Origin: Serratia quinivorans
GTDB taxonomy: Bacteria > Pseudomonadota > Gammaproteobacteria > Enterobacterales > Enterobacteriaceae
DNA: 64,000 bases
NCBI GenBank assembly: GCA_900457075.1
Contig: UGYN01000002.1
Location: forward strand, 1,550,001 to 1,614,000
Direction: 5' to 3'
Every line of letters starts with the position of its first letter. The stretch's first letter is position 1. The notes under the pieces were generated by a model. That model did not search any database, was not told the origin of the DNA, and was given only the letters and a program-made list of their open reading frames with translations. Position numbers and translations under genes: made by a program. Positions 33,426 through 43,642 of this stretch are shown here, piece after piece.

Positions 33426-34379
33426 TTACAGCAGATCGGCGATCATTTTTTCCAGCTTGCCCTGGTCTACGGCAAACTTGCGGATACCGTCGGTCAGTTT
33501 CTCAACTGCCATTGGATCCTGGTTGTGCTGCCAGTAGAACTCAGGCTCGGTCAAAGCGGCAGGACGCGCTTGCACTTCGCCGGTGTAGGCCAGTTTACGC
33601 TCCAGTGTACCTTCGCTCTCTGCCAGCTCTTTCAGCAGTGCAGGGGCGATGGTCAGGCGGTCACAACCGGCCAGTTCGATGATTTCGCCAACGTTACGGA
33701 AGCTGGCGCCCATCACCACGGTTTTGAAACCGTGCTGTTTGTAATACTGGTAGATCTCGGTAACGGAAACCACACCTGGATCTTCGTTTGGCGCGAACTC
33801 TTTCTTGTCGCCATTGGCTTTGTACCAGTCGAGGATACGGCCAACAAACGGAGAGATCAGGTAAACGCCGGCTTCGGCGCAGGCACGGGCCTGAGCAAAG
33901 GAGAACAGCAGCGTCAGGTTACAGTTGATGCCTTCTTTTTCCAGCTGTTCCGCAGCGCGGATACCTTGCCAGGTAGAGGCCAGTTTGATCAGGATGCGAT
34001 CGTTGCTGATGCCGGCATCGTTGTACAGTTTGATCAGGCGCTTGGCCTTGGCAACGCTGGCTACGGTGTCGTAAGACAGACGTGCGTCCACTTCGGTGGA
34101 GATGCGGCCTGGAACCAGCTTCAGGATTTCCAGACCAATGTTAACGGCCAGCTTGTCAGCGGCATCGGCGATCTGCTGTTCGCGATCGCTGCTCTGCTCA
34201 CGTGCCCAGGCAATGGCTTCGTCAATCAGTTTGCGGTATTCAGGAATTTGGGCTGCATTGAGGATCAGCGAAGGGTTGGTCGTAGCATCTTGCGGTTGAT
34301 ACAGCTTCATAGCCGCGATATCGCCCGTATCTGCAACCACGGTAGTCAGTTGGCGCAGGGAAGTTAATTTATCGGTCAT
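33426..34379 (-). CDS. talB: Transaldolase TalB
   Basis: The 317-residue protein has the E. coli length and starts [20 protein letters not shown]. The catalytic lysine is in [17 protein letters not shown] (Lys132 region) and the family motif [10 protein letters not shown] is present. It transfers dihydroxyacetone between sedoheptulose-7-P and glyceraldehyde-3-P in the non-oxidative pentose phosphate pathway. That pathway also supplies ribulose-5-P, the likely carbon donor of the isonitrile synthase in this window. Confidence 0.98.
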   Translation of the reverse strand: MTDKLTSLRQLTTVVADTGDIAAMKLYQPQDATTNPSLILNAAQIPEYRKLIDEAIAWAREQSSDREQQIADAADKLAVNIGLEILKLVPGRISTEVDARLSYDTVASVAKAKRLIKLYNDAGISNDRILIKLASTWQGIRAAEQLEKEGINCNLTLLFSFAQARACAEAGVYLISPFVGRILDWYKANGDKKEFAPNEDPGVVSVTEIYQYYKQHGFKTVVMGASFRNVGEIIELAGCDRLTIAPALLKELAESEGTLERKLAYTGEVQARPAALTEPEFYWQHNQDPMAVEKLTDGIRKFAVDQGKLEKMIADLL

Positions 34380-34760
34380 GTTGGCATTATCTCATCGTGT
34401 GTGCATGAACTTTTGGCATCGTTCAACCATGCCCTGCCCTGATAATAACATGCGCAAGGCCCGGTGCAAGGCTGGAAAATCACGCCCCGGCGGTGCTGGT
34501 TTTATCCTTGAGCGAGCAACCGTTTACGCTGCTATCTTTCGTCATTCCCGAGCTGATGAAAAGGCAATAACGTGCTATCGCTTGAATAAATTATGTTAAA
34601 TTCGCGAAAATTAATGCAATAGGTTTCGAAATCTGAGAAAAGTCTCAATTGCTCGGAACCGGGCTGATTTCAGCTAAGCTCTTGTAAAAACTCAGTCAAT
34701 ATATTTTCACCCGCGGTGGATACGGCGCGGTGCGCAACAAATTTCAACAAGGAGGGATCC
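34380..34760. other. Non-coding region between talB and yaaJ
   Basis: About 380 bp of divergent promoter region. It contains an A/T-rich stretch and a good AAGGAGG site just before the yaaJ GTG. I looked for a glycine riboswitch, common before alanine/glycine symporters in other bacteria, and saw none of its conserved cores. The short open frame at 34378-34599 has no features of a gene. Confidence 0.5.
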
Positions 34761-36185
34761 GTGACGGACCTGATAAATTTTATAAATAATATTTTGTGGG
34801 GTTCGGTACTGATTTATTTGCTGCTCGGTACCGGTATTTATTTCACCCTGCGCACGCGTTTTATCCAGGTTCGCCATTTTGGCCACATGTTCTCGCTGCT
34901 GAAAAACAGCAACAAGAGCGACAGCGCAGGTATCTCCTCCTTTCAGGCCTTGTGTACTACCCTCGCCGCTCGCGTCGGTACCGGTAACCTGACCGGCGTG
35001 GCCATTGCCCTCACCGCCGGTGGCCCCGGTGCCATCTTCTGGATGTGGGTAGTGGCCTTTATCGGCATGGCCACCTCCTTTGTGGAAAGCAGTCTGGCAC
35101 AGCTCTACAAAACCAAAGACGACCAGGGTAACTACCGCGGCGGCCCGGCCTATTATATGGAGAAAGGGCTGGGCATGCGCTGGATGGGCGTGCTGTTCTC
35201 AATTTTCCTGATCATCGCCTTCGGCCTGGTGTTCAACGCCGTACAGGCCAACTCCATCGCCCAGGCTTCCGCCGTCGCTTTCCACGTTAAACCGCTGTAT
35301 GTCGGTATCGGCCTGGTGGTCCTGAGCGGTATCGTGATTTTCGGCGGCATTCGTTCCGTGGCCCGCGTGGCCGAACTGGTAGTACCGCTGATGGCCGCAG
35401 CCTATTTACTGCTGGCCCTGTGGGTGATTGGCCATAACATTGAACATATGCCGGCGATCCTCTCGCTGGTGGTGAAAAGCGCCTTCGGGCTGCAGGAAGC
35501 GGCGGCCGGTGCCGTCGGCTACGGTATTTCGCAGGCGATGACTCAGGGTGTACAGCGCGGCCTGTTTTCCAACGAAGCCGGTATGGGTTCTGCGCCCAAT
35601 GCGGCGGCCTCCGCCTCACCTTACCCACCGCATCCGGCATCGCAGGGCTATGTACAGATGCTTGGGGTGTTTGTCGACACTATCGTGATTTGTAGTGCAA
35701 CTGCCGCCATCATTCTGTCCTCCGGCGTATTGGATCAACCGGTGGACAACATCAGCGGTATCGACATGACCCAGCGCGCGCTGTCCGCTGCCGTCGGCAG
35801 TTGGGGCTCGCCGTTTGTCGCCATCGCCATTTTCTTCTTCGCCTTTACCTCGATTATCGCCAACTACGCCTATGCCGAAAGCAATCTGGTGTTCCTGGAG
35901 CGCAACCACCCGGCCGGTCTGCTGATTTTCCGTTGCGCCGCACTGGGTATGGTGATGTTTGGTGCGTTGGCCGAACTGCCGGTGGTATGGAAAATGGCCG
36001 ATACCTCTATGGCGTTGATGGCTATCACCAACCTGACGGCGATCCTGCTGCTGTCACGCGTTGCGTTGAAATTGGCTAACGATTACCACCGTCAGCGAAC
36101 GCTGGGAAGATTGCCCACTTTTGACGCCAACCGCTTCCCCGAGCTGAAATCTCAGCTTGAACCGGGCGTGTGGGACAAAAATTAA
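34761..36185 (+). CDS. yaaJ: Sodium:alanine/glycine symporter (AGCS family), GUG start
   Basis: The start is GTG 34761 with AAGGAGG five bases upstream (TDLINFINNILWGSVLIYLL), giving 474 residues; a 15-codon ATG extension would include the ribosome site. It has about 11 hydrophobic segments and the AGCS signatures LAARVGTGNLTGVAIALTAG and FSNEAGMGSAPNAAA. It imports alanine, glycine or a related amino acid with Na+. Position between talB and yaaA is as in E. coli, where the orthologue is YaaJ; similarity to AlsT proteins is also strong. Confidence 0.93.
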   Translation: MTDLINFINNILWGSVLIYLLLGTGIYFTLRTRFIQVRHFGHMFSLLKNSNKSDSAGISSFQALCTTLAARVGTGNLTGVAIALTAGGPGAIFWMWVVAFIGMATSFVESSLAQLYKTKDDQGNYRGGPAYYMEKGLGMRWMGVLFSIFLIIAFGLVFNAVQANSIAQASAVAFHVKPLYVGIGLVVLSGIVIFGGIRSVARVAELVVPLMAAAYLLLALWVIGHNIEHMPAILSLVVKSAFGLQEAAAGAVGYGISQAMTQGVQRGLFSNEAGMGSAPNAAASASPYPPHPASQGYVQMLGVFVDTIVICSATAAIILSSGVLDQPVDNISGIDMTQRALSAAVGSWGSPFVAIAIFFFAFTSIIANYAYAESNLVFLERNHPAGLLIFRCAALGMVMFGALAELPVVWKMADTSMALMAITNLTAILLLSRVALKLANDYHRQRTLGRLPTFDANRFPELKSQLEPGVWDKN

Positions 36186-36192
36186 TTTTTGC

Positions 36193-36213
36193 GGGCGCGT
36201 CAGACACGCGCCC
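36193..36213 (+). other. Hairpin after yaaJ, no T-run
   Basis: GGGCGCGT / ACGCGCCC arms with a five-base loop, directly after the yaaJ stop. It resembles other T-less GGGCGC hairpins in the window and may be a 3'-end stabiliser. Confidence 0.5.
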
Positions 36214-36289
36214 TGCCTATCAGACCCATTGACCCTTTTTCCCGCGCTTTTTGCTACAGTAGCGGTTCTTGGAAAAACAGGATCTGGCC

Positions 36290-37063
36290 ATGCTCGTTAT
36301 TATTTCACCTGCAAAAACTCTTGATTACGAAAGCCCACTGGCAACCGAACGCTTCACCCAGCCGGAACTGCTGGATAAATCGAAGCAGTTGATCAAAATC
36401 TGCCGCGATCTGACGCCGGTACAAATCTCCAAGCTGATGGGCATCAGCGATAAACTGGCCGGCCTGAACGCCGCTCGCTTTGGCGACTGGCAACCGAAAT
36501 TCACCCCGGACAATGCCCGCCAGGCCCTGCTGGCGTTTAAAGGCGACGTTTATACCGGCCTGCACGCGCAGGACTTCAGCGAAGATGACTTTGATTTCGC
36601 CCAACAGCATCTGCGTATGCTGTCCGGGCTGTACGGCGTGCTGCGCCCGCTTGATCTGATGATGCCTTACCGTCTGGAGATGGGCATCAAACTGGACAAT
36701 GCCAAGGGCAAGGATTTGTACAGTTTCTGGGGCGAGCAAATCACCAAAAAACTTAATGAAGCGCTGGAGCAACAAGGTGACGATGTGGTGGTCAATCTGG
36801 CTTCCGACGAATACTTCAAATCGGTGAAACCGGCTAAACTGCACGGCGAGCTGATTAAACCTGTGTTCCTCGACGAGAAAAACGGCAAATACAAAGTGAT
36901 CAGCTTCTACGCCAAGAAGGCGCGCGGACTGATGAGCCGCTTTATCATCAAAAATCGTCTGACGCAGCGCGAACAACTGCTTGATTTCAATCTGGAAGGC
37001 TACGCATTTGACGAAGCCAATTCCCAAGGCAACGAGCTGGTGTTCAAACGCCCAGAGCAGTGA
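36290..37063 (+). CDS. yaaA: Peroxide stress protein YaaA
   Basis: ATG 36290 gives 257 residues ([20 protein letters not shown]); a seven-codon longer reading is not needed. The DUF328/UPF0246 blocks are present: [29 protein letters not shown] and [17 protein letters not shown]. coli YaaA lowers intracellular iron during hydrogen peroxide stress and belongs to the OxyR regulon; it binds DNA in its structure study. The gene converges on thrC across an unusual repeated-hairpin region. Confidence 0.95.
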   Translation: MLVIISPAKTLDYESPLATERFTQPELLDKSKQLIKICRDLTPVQISKLMGISDKLAGLNAARFGDWQPKFTPDNARQALLAFKGDVYTGLHAQDFSEDDFDFAQQHLRMLSGLYGVLRPLDLMMPYRLEMGIKLDNAKGKDLYSFWGEQITKKLNEALEQQGDDVVVNLASDEYFKSVKPAKLHGELIKPVFLDEKNGKYKVISFYAKKARGLMSRFIIKNRLTQREQLLDFNLEGYAFDEANSQGNELVFKRPEQ

Positions 37064-37074
37064 AACTCCCGCCC

Positions 37075-37257
37075 ATAAAAAAGCCGTCACACGGACGGCT
37101 TGAGTTTGATGACAAAGTGGTCTTTGAATCCGAGATACCCGGGCCTAGCGCACCGAGGGGCACTCCGGCGGGCAAGCCGCTACGACCCCTTCGGCACGCT
37201 CTCCCTAATAACGGGCTTTGTCAGTTGTCTGAAGCCGCCACAAGGACGGCTTTTCGC
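37075..37257. repeat. Duplicated terminator hairpin flanking a small insertion (yaaA-thrC)
   Basis: Two 21-bp hairpins, 37081-37101 and 37232-37252, agree at 19 of 21 bases and lie 151 bp apart in direct orientation. The left copy keeps the A-tract (terminator for thrC on the minus strand) and the right copy keeps the T-tract (terminator for yaaA). The inner segment has inverted repeats TGACAAAG (37110-37117) and CTTTGTCA (37216-37223). This looks like one bidirectional terminator split by an inserted small palindromic element. Confidence 0.65.
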
Positions 37258-37275
37258 TTTATGTGGCCATGAGGA

Positions 37276-38565
37276 TCAGGCTGGCAAAGCCATCAGGAAC
37301 TTACGCAGTTCGCCAAAGCCGGCGGGCAGGTTGTGAGACAGCAGCGGCAAATCAGCACGCAGTGCCAGCGCCTTCGGCAGTGGCAATTCCTGGCCGAGAA
37401 TGTCCTCGACGCTCTCTTTGAATTTGGCCGGATGCGCGGTGCCGAGGAACAGACCAAACTCCCCTTCCTGCAACTGGTCACGCAACGCGCGGTAAGCAAT
37501 CGCCGCGTGCGGCTCGGAGAGATAACCCAACTTCGCCAGTTCACGCATAGTGTCTTTGGTGGTTTCGTCACTGACCGTGGCATGGCCCAGCTCTTTCAAC
37601 TGCCAAATCTTACGGCGGAACAGCTCTTCGACCCGTGGCCAGTTGTTCGGCTGGCTGACATCCATCGCATTAGACAGCGTAGCCACCGTGGCATGAGGCT
37701 GCCACTGACCGTTAGTCAGGAAGCGCGGCACGGTGTCGTTGGCATTGGTCGCGGCGATAAAACGCTTCACCGGCAGGCCCAGTGACTTGGCCAGCAGCCC
37801 GGCGGTCAGATCGCCGAAGTTGCCGCTGGGTACTGAAATCACCAACTGGTTGCGTGCTTCCTGTGGCAATTGCGCTACCGCTTCGAAGTAATAACAAATC
37901 TGCGCCAGCAGGCGGCTGATGTTAATCGAGTTGGCCGAGTTCAGGTGCAGGGCTTCTTTCAATTCCTGATCGTCAAATGCCTGCTTCACCAATGCCTGGC
38001 AGGCGTCAAAATCGCCGTCAATCGCCACGGTATGGATATTGCCACCCAGGGTGCAGAACAGTTTTTCCTGCAGCGGGCTGATTTTTCCCTGTGGATACAG
38101 GATCACCACGCGCACATTCTTCAGGCCGTAGAAGGCATGAGCCACCGCCGCGCCGGTATCACCGGAGGTCGCGGTCAGGATAGTGACCGGCTGATCGCCC
38201 GCCACTTCCGCCAGCATTTGCGCCATAAAGCGGCCGCCGAAGTCTTTAAACGCCAGCGTTGGGCCGTGGAACAACTCCAGGCAGGCGATATCATCTTCAA
38301 CTTGCGCTACCGGTGCCGGAAACTCAAAGGCCGCCGCCACACGCTTATGCAATGCTTCTTCAGAAACTTCATCGCCAATAAATGCCGACAGGATACGGCT
38401 GCTGCGCGTGACAAAATCCTGTTCCAGCAGATGGTCGATTTCAGTCAGTTCAAACTCCGGCAGATCCAGCGGGAAAAACAGCCCTTGCTGTTTGCCCAGG
38501 CCCTGTTTGATCGCCTGTGTGAAGCTGACCTGCTCGTTATGATCCTTAAGGTTGTACAGTTTCAT
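37276..38565 (-). CDS. thrC: Threonine synthase ThrC
   Basis: The 429-residue PLP enzyme starts MKLYNLKDHNEQVSFTQAIK. The cofactor lysine is in HGPTLAFKDFGGRFMAQML and the phosphate-binding loop in TATSGDTGAAVAHAF. It converts O-phosphohomoserine to threonine. It is the last gene of thrLABC, three bases after the thrB stop, and attenuation at thrL controls it. Confidence 0.98.
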   Translation of the reverse strand: MKLYNLKDHNEQVSFTQAIKQGLGKQQGLFFPLDLPEFELTEIDHLLEQDFVTRSSRILSAFIGDEVSEEALHKRVAAAFEFPAPVAQVEDDIACLELFHGPTLAFKDFGGRFMAQMLAEVAGDQPVTILTATSGDTGAAVAHAFYGLKNVRVVILYPQGKISPLQEKLFCTLGGNIHTVAIDGDFDACQALVKQAFDDQELKEALHLNSANSINISRLLAQICYYFEAVAQLPQEARNQLVISVPSGNFGDLTAGLLAKSLGLPVKRFIAATNANDTVPRFLTNGQWQPHATVATLSNAMDVSQPNNWPRVEELFRRKIWQLKELGHATVSDETTKDTMRELAKLGYLSEPHAAIAYRALRDQLQEGEFGLFLGTAHPAKFKESVEDILGQELPLPKALALRADLPLLSHNLPAGFGELRKFLMALPA

Positions 38566-38568
38566 GCG

Positions 38569-39498
38569 TTATCCCAGTAGTCGTGCGCCTGCGGTATCCA
38601 GGCGGCAAATATGAACAAAACCTTCGTCGTTTTGCAGATAGTGATTAGTCAGCCAGTCGGCCATGCGTTGCGCCGTTGCGCCGTCATCACAAACGGCGAA
38701 CAGCGTCGGGCCGGAACCGGAAATACCGCAAGCCAAAGCACCGATATCCTGAGCGGCTTTACGTGCGTCGGCAAAACCCGGCAACAGGCGGGTGCGGTAC
38801 GGCTCGGCAATCACGTCCTGCATCAGTTTGGCGGCCAGGCGCGGTTGTTGGGTATGGCAGGCATGGATAAAGCCCGCCAGATAGCGACCGTGGCTGATAC
38901 AGTCCTGACGACGATACTGCGCGGGCAGGATCGCACGCGCTTCGGCGGTGGATACCTTGATGCCCGGATAGGCCATCACCCACAGCCAGTCTTTAAAGCA
39001 TGGCACTTCCTGGCTGATGAAGCCTTCTTCTTCCAACATCAACTGCAGGCCGCCGAGGTAGCAAGGCGCTACGTTATCGTAATGCACGCTGCCGGAGATG
39101 CGGCCTTCCAACTCGCCCATCAGGCCCAGCAGCGTCATTTTATCCAGCGGGCGGTTGCAGAACTCATTCATCGCCATCAACCCGGCGACCACCGAGCAGG
39201 CACTGGATCCCAGACCTGAACCGATCGGCATATTTTTCTCGAGTCGCATCGCCACCGGGATCTGCTGACCGATTTCCTGGCAGAAGCGCTCCCAACATTG
39301 GTAAACGATGTTCTCTTTCGGATCGTCCGGCAGCTTGCTGACGAAGCGACCGGCATTTTGCAAACTGAACGTTTCGGCGGCCTCTACACTGACGCAGTCG
39401 CCCAGCAAGGTACCGTCAATCGGCGACACCGCTGCACCCAGAACGTCGAAACCGACGCTGACGTTACCAATTGAGGCCGGCGCATACACCTTAACCAT
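38569..39498 (-). CDS. thrB: Homoserine kinase ThrB
   Basis: ATG 39498 gives 309 residues starting [20 protein letters not shown]; an upstream 15-codon extension lies inside thrA. The GHMP-kinase motif is [20 protein letters not shown]. It phosphorylates homoserine. The thrA stop precedes the start by one base, as in E. coli, implying coupled translation. Confidence 0.98.
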   Translation of the reverse strand: MVKVYAPASIGNVSVGFDVLGAAVSPIDGTLLGDCVSVEAAETFSLQNAGRFVSKLPDDPKENIVYQCWERFCQEIGQQIPVAMRLEKNMPIGSGLGSSACSVVAGLMAMNEFCNRPLDKMTLLGLMGELEGRISGSVHYDNVAPCYLGGLQLMLEEEGFISQEVPCFKDWLWVMAYPGIKVSTAEARAILPAQYRRQDCISHGRYLAGFIHACHTQQPRLAAKLMQDVIAEPYRTRLLPGFADARKAAQDIGALACGISGSGPTLFAVCDDGATAQRMADWLTNHYLQNDEGFVHICRLDTAGARLLG

Positions 39499-39499
39499 A

Positions 39500-41959
39500 T
39501 TAAACTCCCAACTTCCATGACAGTGTGCGCAACAGGTCGGCAAATACCCCTGCGGCGGTCACATCGTTACCGGCACCGTAGCCGCGCAGCACCAGTGGCA
39601 ATGGCTGATAGTAGCGGCTGTAGAAAGCCAAGGCGTTCTCGCCGTTCTTCACTTTATACAACGGATCGTTACCGTCTACCGCATCTATACGCACCTGACA
39701 GCGGCCATTTTCGATCGCCCCGACATAGCGCAGCACCTTACCCTGCTCGGTGGCATTGGCCACGTTGCGGGCGTACTCTTTATCCAGCTCCGGCAGGCGC
39801 GCCATAAAGGTTTCCACGTCACCGGAAGCGTCAAAGGAAGGTGGCAGCACCGACTCAACCTCGATATCGGCCAACTCCAGTTTGTAACCCGCCTCACGCG
39901 CCAGGATCAGCAGCTTGCGCGCCACATCCATACCGGAAAGATCGTCACGCGGATCCGGCTCGGTATAGCCCTTGGCTTTGGCCTCCAGGGTCGCGGCCGA
40001 CAGCGACATGCCCTCATCGAGCTTACCGAAAATAAACGACAGCGAACCGGACAGAATGCCAGAGAAGCGCGTCAGCTCATCACCGGCGTTCAGCAGGTTT
40101 TGCAGGTTTTCGATCACCGGCAACCCCGCACCGACGTTGGTGTCGTACAGGAACTTGCGACGTGAACCGGCCGCGGCGGTGCGCAGTTGTTGGTAGTAAT
40201 TCATCGACGAAGTGTTGGCCTTTTTGTTCGGCGTCACCACGTGGAAACCATCGGCCAGGAAATCGGCGTATTGATCGGCCACCGCCTGGCTGGAGGTGCA
40301 ATCGACAATCACCGGATTCAGCAGGTGGTACTCCTTCACCAGGCGGATCAGACGGCCAAGGTTGAATGGCTCCTGCGCACCGGCCAGTTCATCACGCCAG
40401 CTATCCAGCGCGATGCCGTGTATGTTGGTCAACATGGCGCGTGAATTGGCAATGCCGCACACCCGCAGGTCGATATGCTTTTGCTTCAGCCACGGCTGTT
40501 GACGGTAGATCTGTTCGATCAACGCACCGCCGACGCCGCCAACGCCGATAACAAACACTTCAATCACCTGATCGGTGTTAAACAGCATCTGGTGGCAGAC
40601 GCGAACCCCGGTAGTCGCCGAGTCGTTGCTGACCACCACCGAGATGGAACGTTCGGAGGACCCCTGGGCAATAGCGACAATATTGATGTTGGCGCGCGCC
40701 AGGGCGGAGAAGAAGCTGGCCGAAATACCGCGCAGGGTGCGCATGCCATCGCCGACGACCGAGATAATCGCCAACTGCTCCATCACGTCCAGCGGCTCCA
40801 GCAGGCCATCTTTCAATTCAAGATAGAATTCGTCTTCCAGTGCGCGACGGGCACGCTGCAGCTCACTCTGCGGTACGCAGAAGCTGATGCTGTATTCGGA
40901 AGAGGACTGGGTGATCAACACCACTGAGATTCCGGCACGGGACATCACGGCAAACACGCGTGCCGCCATGCCGACCATGCCCTTCATCCCTGGCCCGGAG
41001 ACGTTGATCATCGCCATGTTATTGAGATTGGTGATGCCCTTCACCGGCGTATCGGTATCCAGATTTTCGCCGCCAATCAGCGTGCCAGGGGCCTGCGGGT
41101 TGGCGGTGTTTTTGATCAGGCAAGGGATTTGGAACTGGGCAATGGGAGCGATAGTACGGGGGTGAAGCACGCTGGCGCCGAAATAGGAAAGCTCCATAGC
41201 TTCCTGATACGACATCGATTTCAGCAACCTGGCGTCTGGCACGGTACGAGGATCGCAGGTATAAACGCCGTCGACGTCGGTCCAGATCTCACAACAGTCG
41301 GCGCGCAAGCAGGCAGCCAGTACCGCAGCAGAGTAGTCGGAGCCGTTACGGCCCAGCACCACCAGTTCCCCTTTATCGTTACCGGCGGTGAAACCGGCCA
41401 TCAGCACGATGTGATCCGCCGGGATTGCTGCGGCGGCGATGCGCAGCGTAGATTCGGCAATGTCTACCGTGGACTCCAGGTAATGCCCCTGCGCCAGCAG
41501 TTTCTCCACCGGGTTTATCACCGTAACCGGGAAGCCTTTGGCGCGAAACACCCCTTCCATGATGGCGATAGAGAGCTTCTCACCGCGGCAGATGATAGCC
41601 GCATTCACGCTATCCGGGCATTGCCCCAGCAGCGCAACGCCATGCAGTACCTGTTTGAGTTGGGAAAATTCCTGATCGACCAGCGTCTTGAGACGATCGT
41701 ATTCAAAGCCGGGCAACGCCTGTGCCAGACCGCTCAGCAGGTCGGCAAAGATGCGTTCTGCATCGCTCATATTTGGCAGAATGTCCTGCCCCGCTACCGT
41801 TTTATCAATCATCGCCACCAGGTGGTTGGTGATTTTAGCCGGAGCGGACAAGACCGTGGCCACCTGTCCCTGACGTGCGTTACTTTCCATGATGTCGGCG
41901 ACGCGCAGAAAACGTTCTGCATTCGCTACCGAGGTTCCGCCAAATTTCAGCACTCGCAT
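39500..41959 (-). CDS. thrA: Bifunctional aspartokinase I/homoserine dehydrogenase I ThrA
   Basis: The 819-residue fusion (E. coli 820) has an N-terminal aspartokinase ([20 protein letters not shown]), a central pair of ACT domains that bind threonine (around 315-460), and a C-terminal homoserine dehydrogenase ([39 protein letters not shown]). It catalyses the first and third steps from aspartate to threonine and is feedback-inhibited by threonine in the family. It is preceded by the thrL attenuator. Confidence 0.99.
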   Translation of the reverse strand: MRVLKFGGTSVANAERFLRVADIMESNARQGQVATVLSAPAKITNHLVAMIDKTVAGQDILPNMSDAERIFADLLSGLAQALPGFEYDRLKTLVDQEFSQLKQVLHGVALLGQCPDSVNAAIICRGEKLSIAIMEGVFRAKGFPVTVINPVEKLLAQGHYLESTVDIAESTLRIAAAAIPADHIVLMAGFTAGNDKGELVVLGRNGSDYSAAVLAACLRADCCEIWTDVDGVYTCDPRTVPDARLLKSMSYQEAMELSYFGASVLHPRTIAPIAQFQIPCLIKNTANPQAPGTLIGGENLDTDTPVKGITNLNNMAMINVSGPGMKGMVGMAARVFAVMSRAGISVVLITQSSSEYSISFCVPQSELQRARRALEDEFYLELKDGLLEPLDVMEQLAIISVVGDGMRTLRGISASFFSALARANINIVAIAQGSSERSISVVVSNDSATTGVRVCHQMLFNTDQVIEVFVIGVGGVGGALIEQIYRQQPWLKQKHIDLRVCGIANSRAMLTNIHGIALDSWRDELAGAQEPFNLGRLIRLVKEYHLLNPVIVDCTSSQAVADQYADFLADGFHVVTPNKKANTSSMNYYQQLRTAAAGSRRKFLYDTNVGAGLPVIENLQNLLNAGDELTRFSGILSGSLSFIFGKLDEGMSLSAATLEAKAKGYTEPDPRDDLSGMDVARKLLILAREAGYKLELADIEVESVLPPSFDASGDVETFMARLPELDKEYARNVANATEQGKVLRYVGAIENGRCQVRIDAVDGNDPLYKVKNGENALAFYSRYYQPLPLVLRGYGAGNDVTAAGVFADLLRTLSWKLGV

Positions 41960-41985
41960 TTCTTGTCTCTCCCGAATTTAAGCCG

Positions 41986-42019
41986 AAAAAAAAGCCCGCA
42001 CTGGTTAGGTGCGGGCTTT
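41986..42019 (-). terminator. thr operon attenuator
   Basis: On the minus strand AGCCCGCA / TGCGGGCT arms with a CC-rich loop are followed by eight T. It lies between thrL and thrA, 34 bp before the thrA ATG. Stalling in thrL would prevent this hairpin. Confidence 0.93.
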
Positions 42020-42041
42020 TTTCTTTTGTTTCCTGTACGCG

Positions 42042-42110
42042 TCAGCCCGCCCCGTTACCTGTGGTATCGGTGGTGGTAATAATTGTTGTGTTCAGGCTGA
42101 TATTTCGCAT
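42042..42110 (-). CDS. thrL: thr operon leader peptide ThrL
   Basis: A 22-codon frame starts at ATG 42110 and ends at TGA 42044-42042. It begins MRNISLN and contains seven threonines and three isoleucines, with the dense stretch TTIITTTDTT, then ends GNGAG. E. coli ThrL likewise ends GNGAG and holds eight threonines and four isoleucines. Ribosome stalling on scarce Thr- or Ile-tRNA allows an antiterminator in the leader RNA. Too short for standard gene calling. Confidence 0.95.
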   Translation of the reverse strand: MRNISLNTTIITTTDTTGNGAG

Positions 42111-42149
42111 TTTGTCTGTCTGTCTCATTAAATACTCTGTCCCCTCTAT

Positions 42150-42178
42150 TGGTTAAAGCAATCGCTATCCCAAGTCAA
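42150..42178 (-). promoter_or_regulatory. thr operon promoter
   Basis: On the minus strand TTGACT (42178-42173) is followed after 17 bp by TAACCA within CTTTAACCAATA, the same arrangement as in the E. coli thr promoter. It is about 40 bp upstream of thrL. Confidence 0.75.
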
Positions 42179-42322
42179 ATTATTTCTTGTTTTCGCTCAT
42201 TTATTGCCCGATACAGCAACTGGGCAATGCGACAGTCGAAAAGCCAAATAGCAGGATAAAAAGACAGACAGACGGCAGTTTTGCAGTGGATCACACTGCC
42301 TAATTAGCCATGTTTGCGGGTA

Positions 42323-43012
42323 TCACTTTGTCAGTTTTTTTTCGATGTCATGCAGCAAAGTATGCAACATTGCCGTATCGCGCTGCTGCAAAGTACCAAG
42401 CCGCTGGTGCAGCCAATCGCGCAATTTTTGATCGTCACCCACCCCCAATGCCCCCAGCAAACCATCGGCACGCTGACGCAGTGCTTTAAGCTGGCCCTCA
42501 TTAGCCACTGGTTCCTGCGGTGCGCTAACCTTCATCAGTTCCGACAATTGATAGCAATACACCATCACCGCCTGGCCGAGATTCAACGAAGGGTAATCTG
42601 CCTGCATCGGCACACCGGTCAGCAAATCGGCCAACTCCAGCTCTTCATTGGTCAGGCCGGAATCTTCACGGCCAAACACCACCGCGGCCTGCCCCACCCA
42701 CTGACTGCGCTCACTCAACTGACCCAACAGTTGCTGCGGCGTACAGTAATAATGGAAACGCGCGCGGCTGCGGGCAGTGGTAGCAACGGTGAAATCCACG
42801 TCCGCCAGCGCCTGCTCGAGAGTGGCGAAAGTCTGCACGCCGTCGAGGATATCTCCCGCCCCATGAGCCACCCAACGAGCCGCCGGTTGCAGGTGCGCTT
42901 CGCTGTCGACAATGCGCAACGAAGTGAAACCCATGGTTTTCATTGCCCGCGCCGCAGCGCCGACGTTTTCCGGCCGCGCCGGAGCCACTAAAACAATATG
43001 AAGCTGCATCAA
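42323..43012 (-). CDS. yjtD: Putative SpoU/TrmJ-family RNA methyltransferase YjtD (LasT)
   Basis: The 229-residue SPOUT-type protein has the knot motifs ARPENVGAAARAMKTMGF, VFGREDSGLTNEELELAD and YPSLNLGQAVMVYCYQL. It is closest to E. coli YjtD/LasT, a paralogue of the tRNA Cm32/Um32 methyltransferase TrmJ. The exact RNA target is not established. The order thrL-yjtD-arcA is that of E. coli. Confidence 0.9.
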   Translation of the reverse strand: MMQLHIVLVAPARPENVGAAARAMKTMGFTSLRIVDSEAHLQPAARWVAHGAGDILDGVQTFATLEQALADVDFTVATTARSRARFHYYCTPQQLLGQLSERSQWVGQAAVVFGREDSGLTNEELELADLLTGVPMQADYPSLNLGQAVMVYCYQLSELMKVSAPQEPVANEGQLKALRQRADGLLGALGVGDDQKLRDWLHQRLGTLQQRDTAMLHTLLHDIEKKLTK

Positions 43013-43642
43013 TACTCCACTAAACGACAGATCGCGTATTTTTGACTGTTTGGGATAGTCTGATTATATTTACATCTACGCAACAATAATCCCGAAATTG
43101 AGGGTAGACAGGGCTAAATAGGTTATTGCCCCGATAAATTGCTCGTAATACATATTATTGCTACTTATGTTTTACTGTGCTTATTAATCAAAGTGTTAAA
43201 AGAAGCCTTTTATCAATAAGTCAATAATTCTACCTCATTAGGCGCCGCAATGCTGAATCGTACACAGAATTTAGGCTTCTGTGACTTAAGCTGGCATTTC
43301 TGTAAGTGTTTTTCACAAAACTGTTAACGTGCTACAATTGAATTTGATATATGTCAACAAACCTTAGTTTTGTTGGGTGATGAATTCGGTGCGCACTGTT
43401 ATATTGCTGTTAATACGGTTAGGATATGCACCGTTTTGGCACCTTTGGGGATGTAAGGAATAGCGCCCCAACCAAGCTAGCGATCTTGTTGACATGGGAT
43501 GGAAAGTGCATCAAGAACGAGTTTACGTACTTTAGTCGTTTGGTAGAAGGGAACGTGAGCGCTAATCTCTGCCCTCCGCTATGAAAACAAAGACTTCTGT
43601 ACTTCCTATTTTCTATTTTGTTGGCAATTTTAGGTAGCATAT
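43013..43642. other. Long regulatory region/leader of arcA
   Basis: 630 bp without a supported gene. It contains inverted repeats CAACAAA/TTTGTTG (43355-43375) and TTGGGG/CCCCAA (43445-43471). The right 250 bp could be a long arcA 5' leader. E. coli arcA is also preceded by an extended multi-promoter region. No homologue of E. coli yjjY is evident. Confidence 0.5.

Noticed and set aside
34380..34760. Glycine riboswitch in front of the alanine/glycine symporter gene
   Set aside because: None of the conserved glycine-aptamer cores is present in this stretch.
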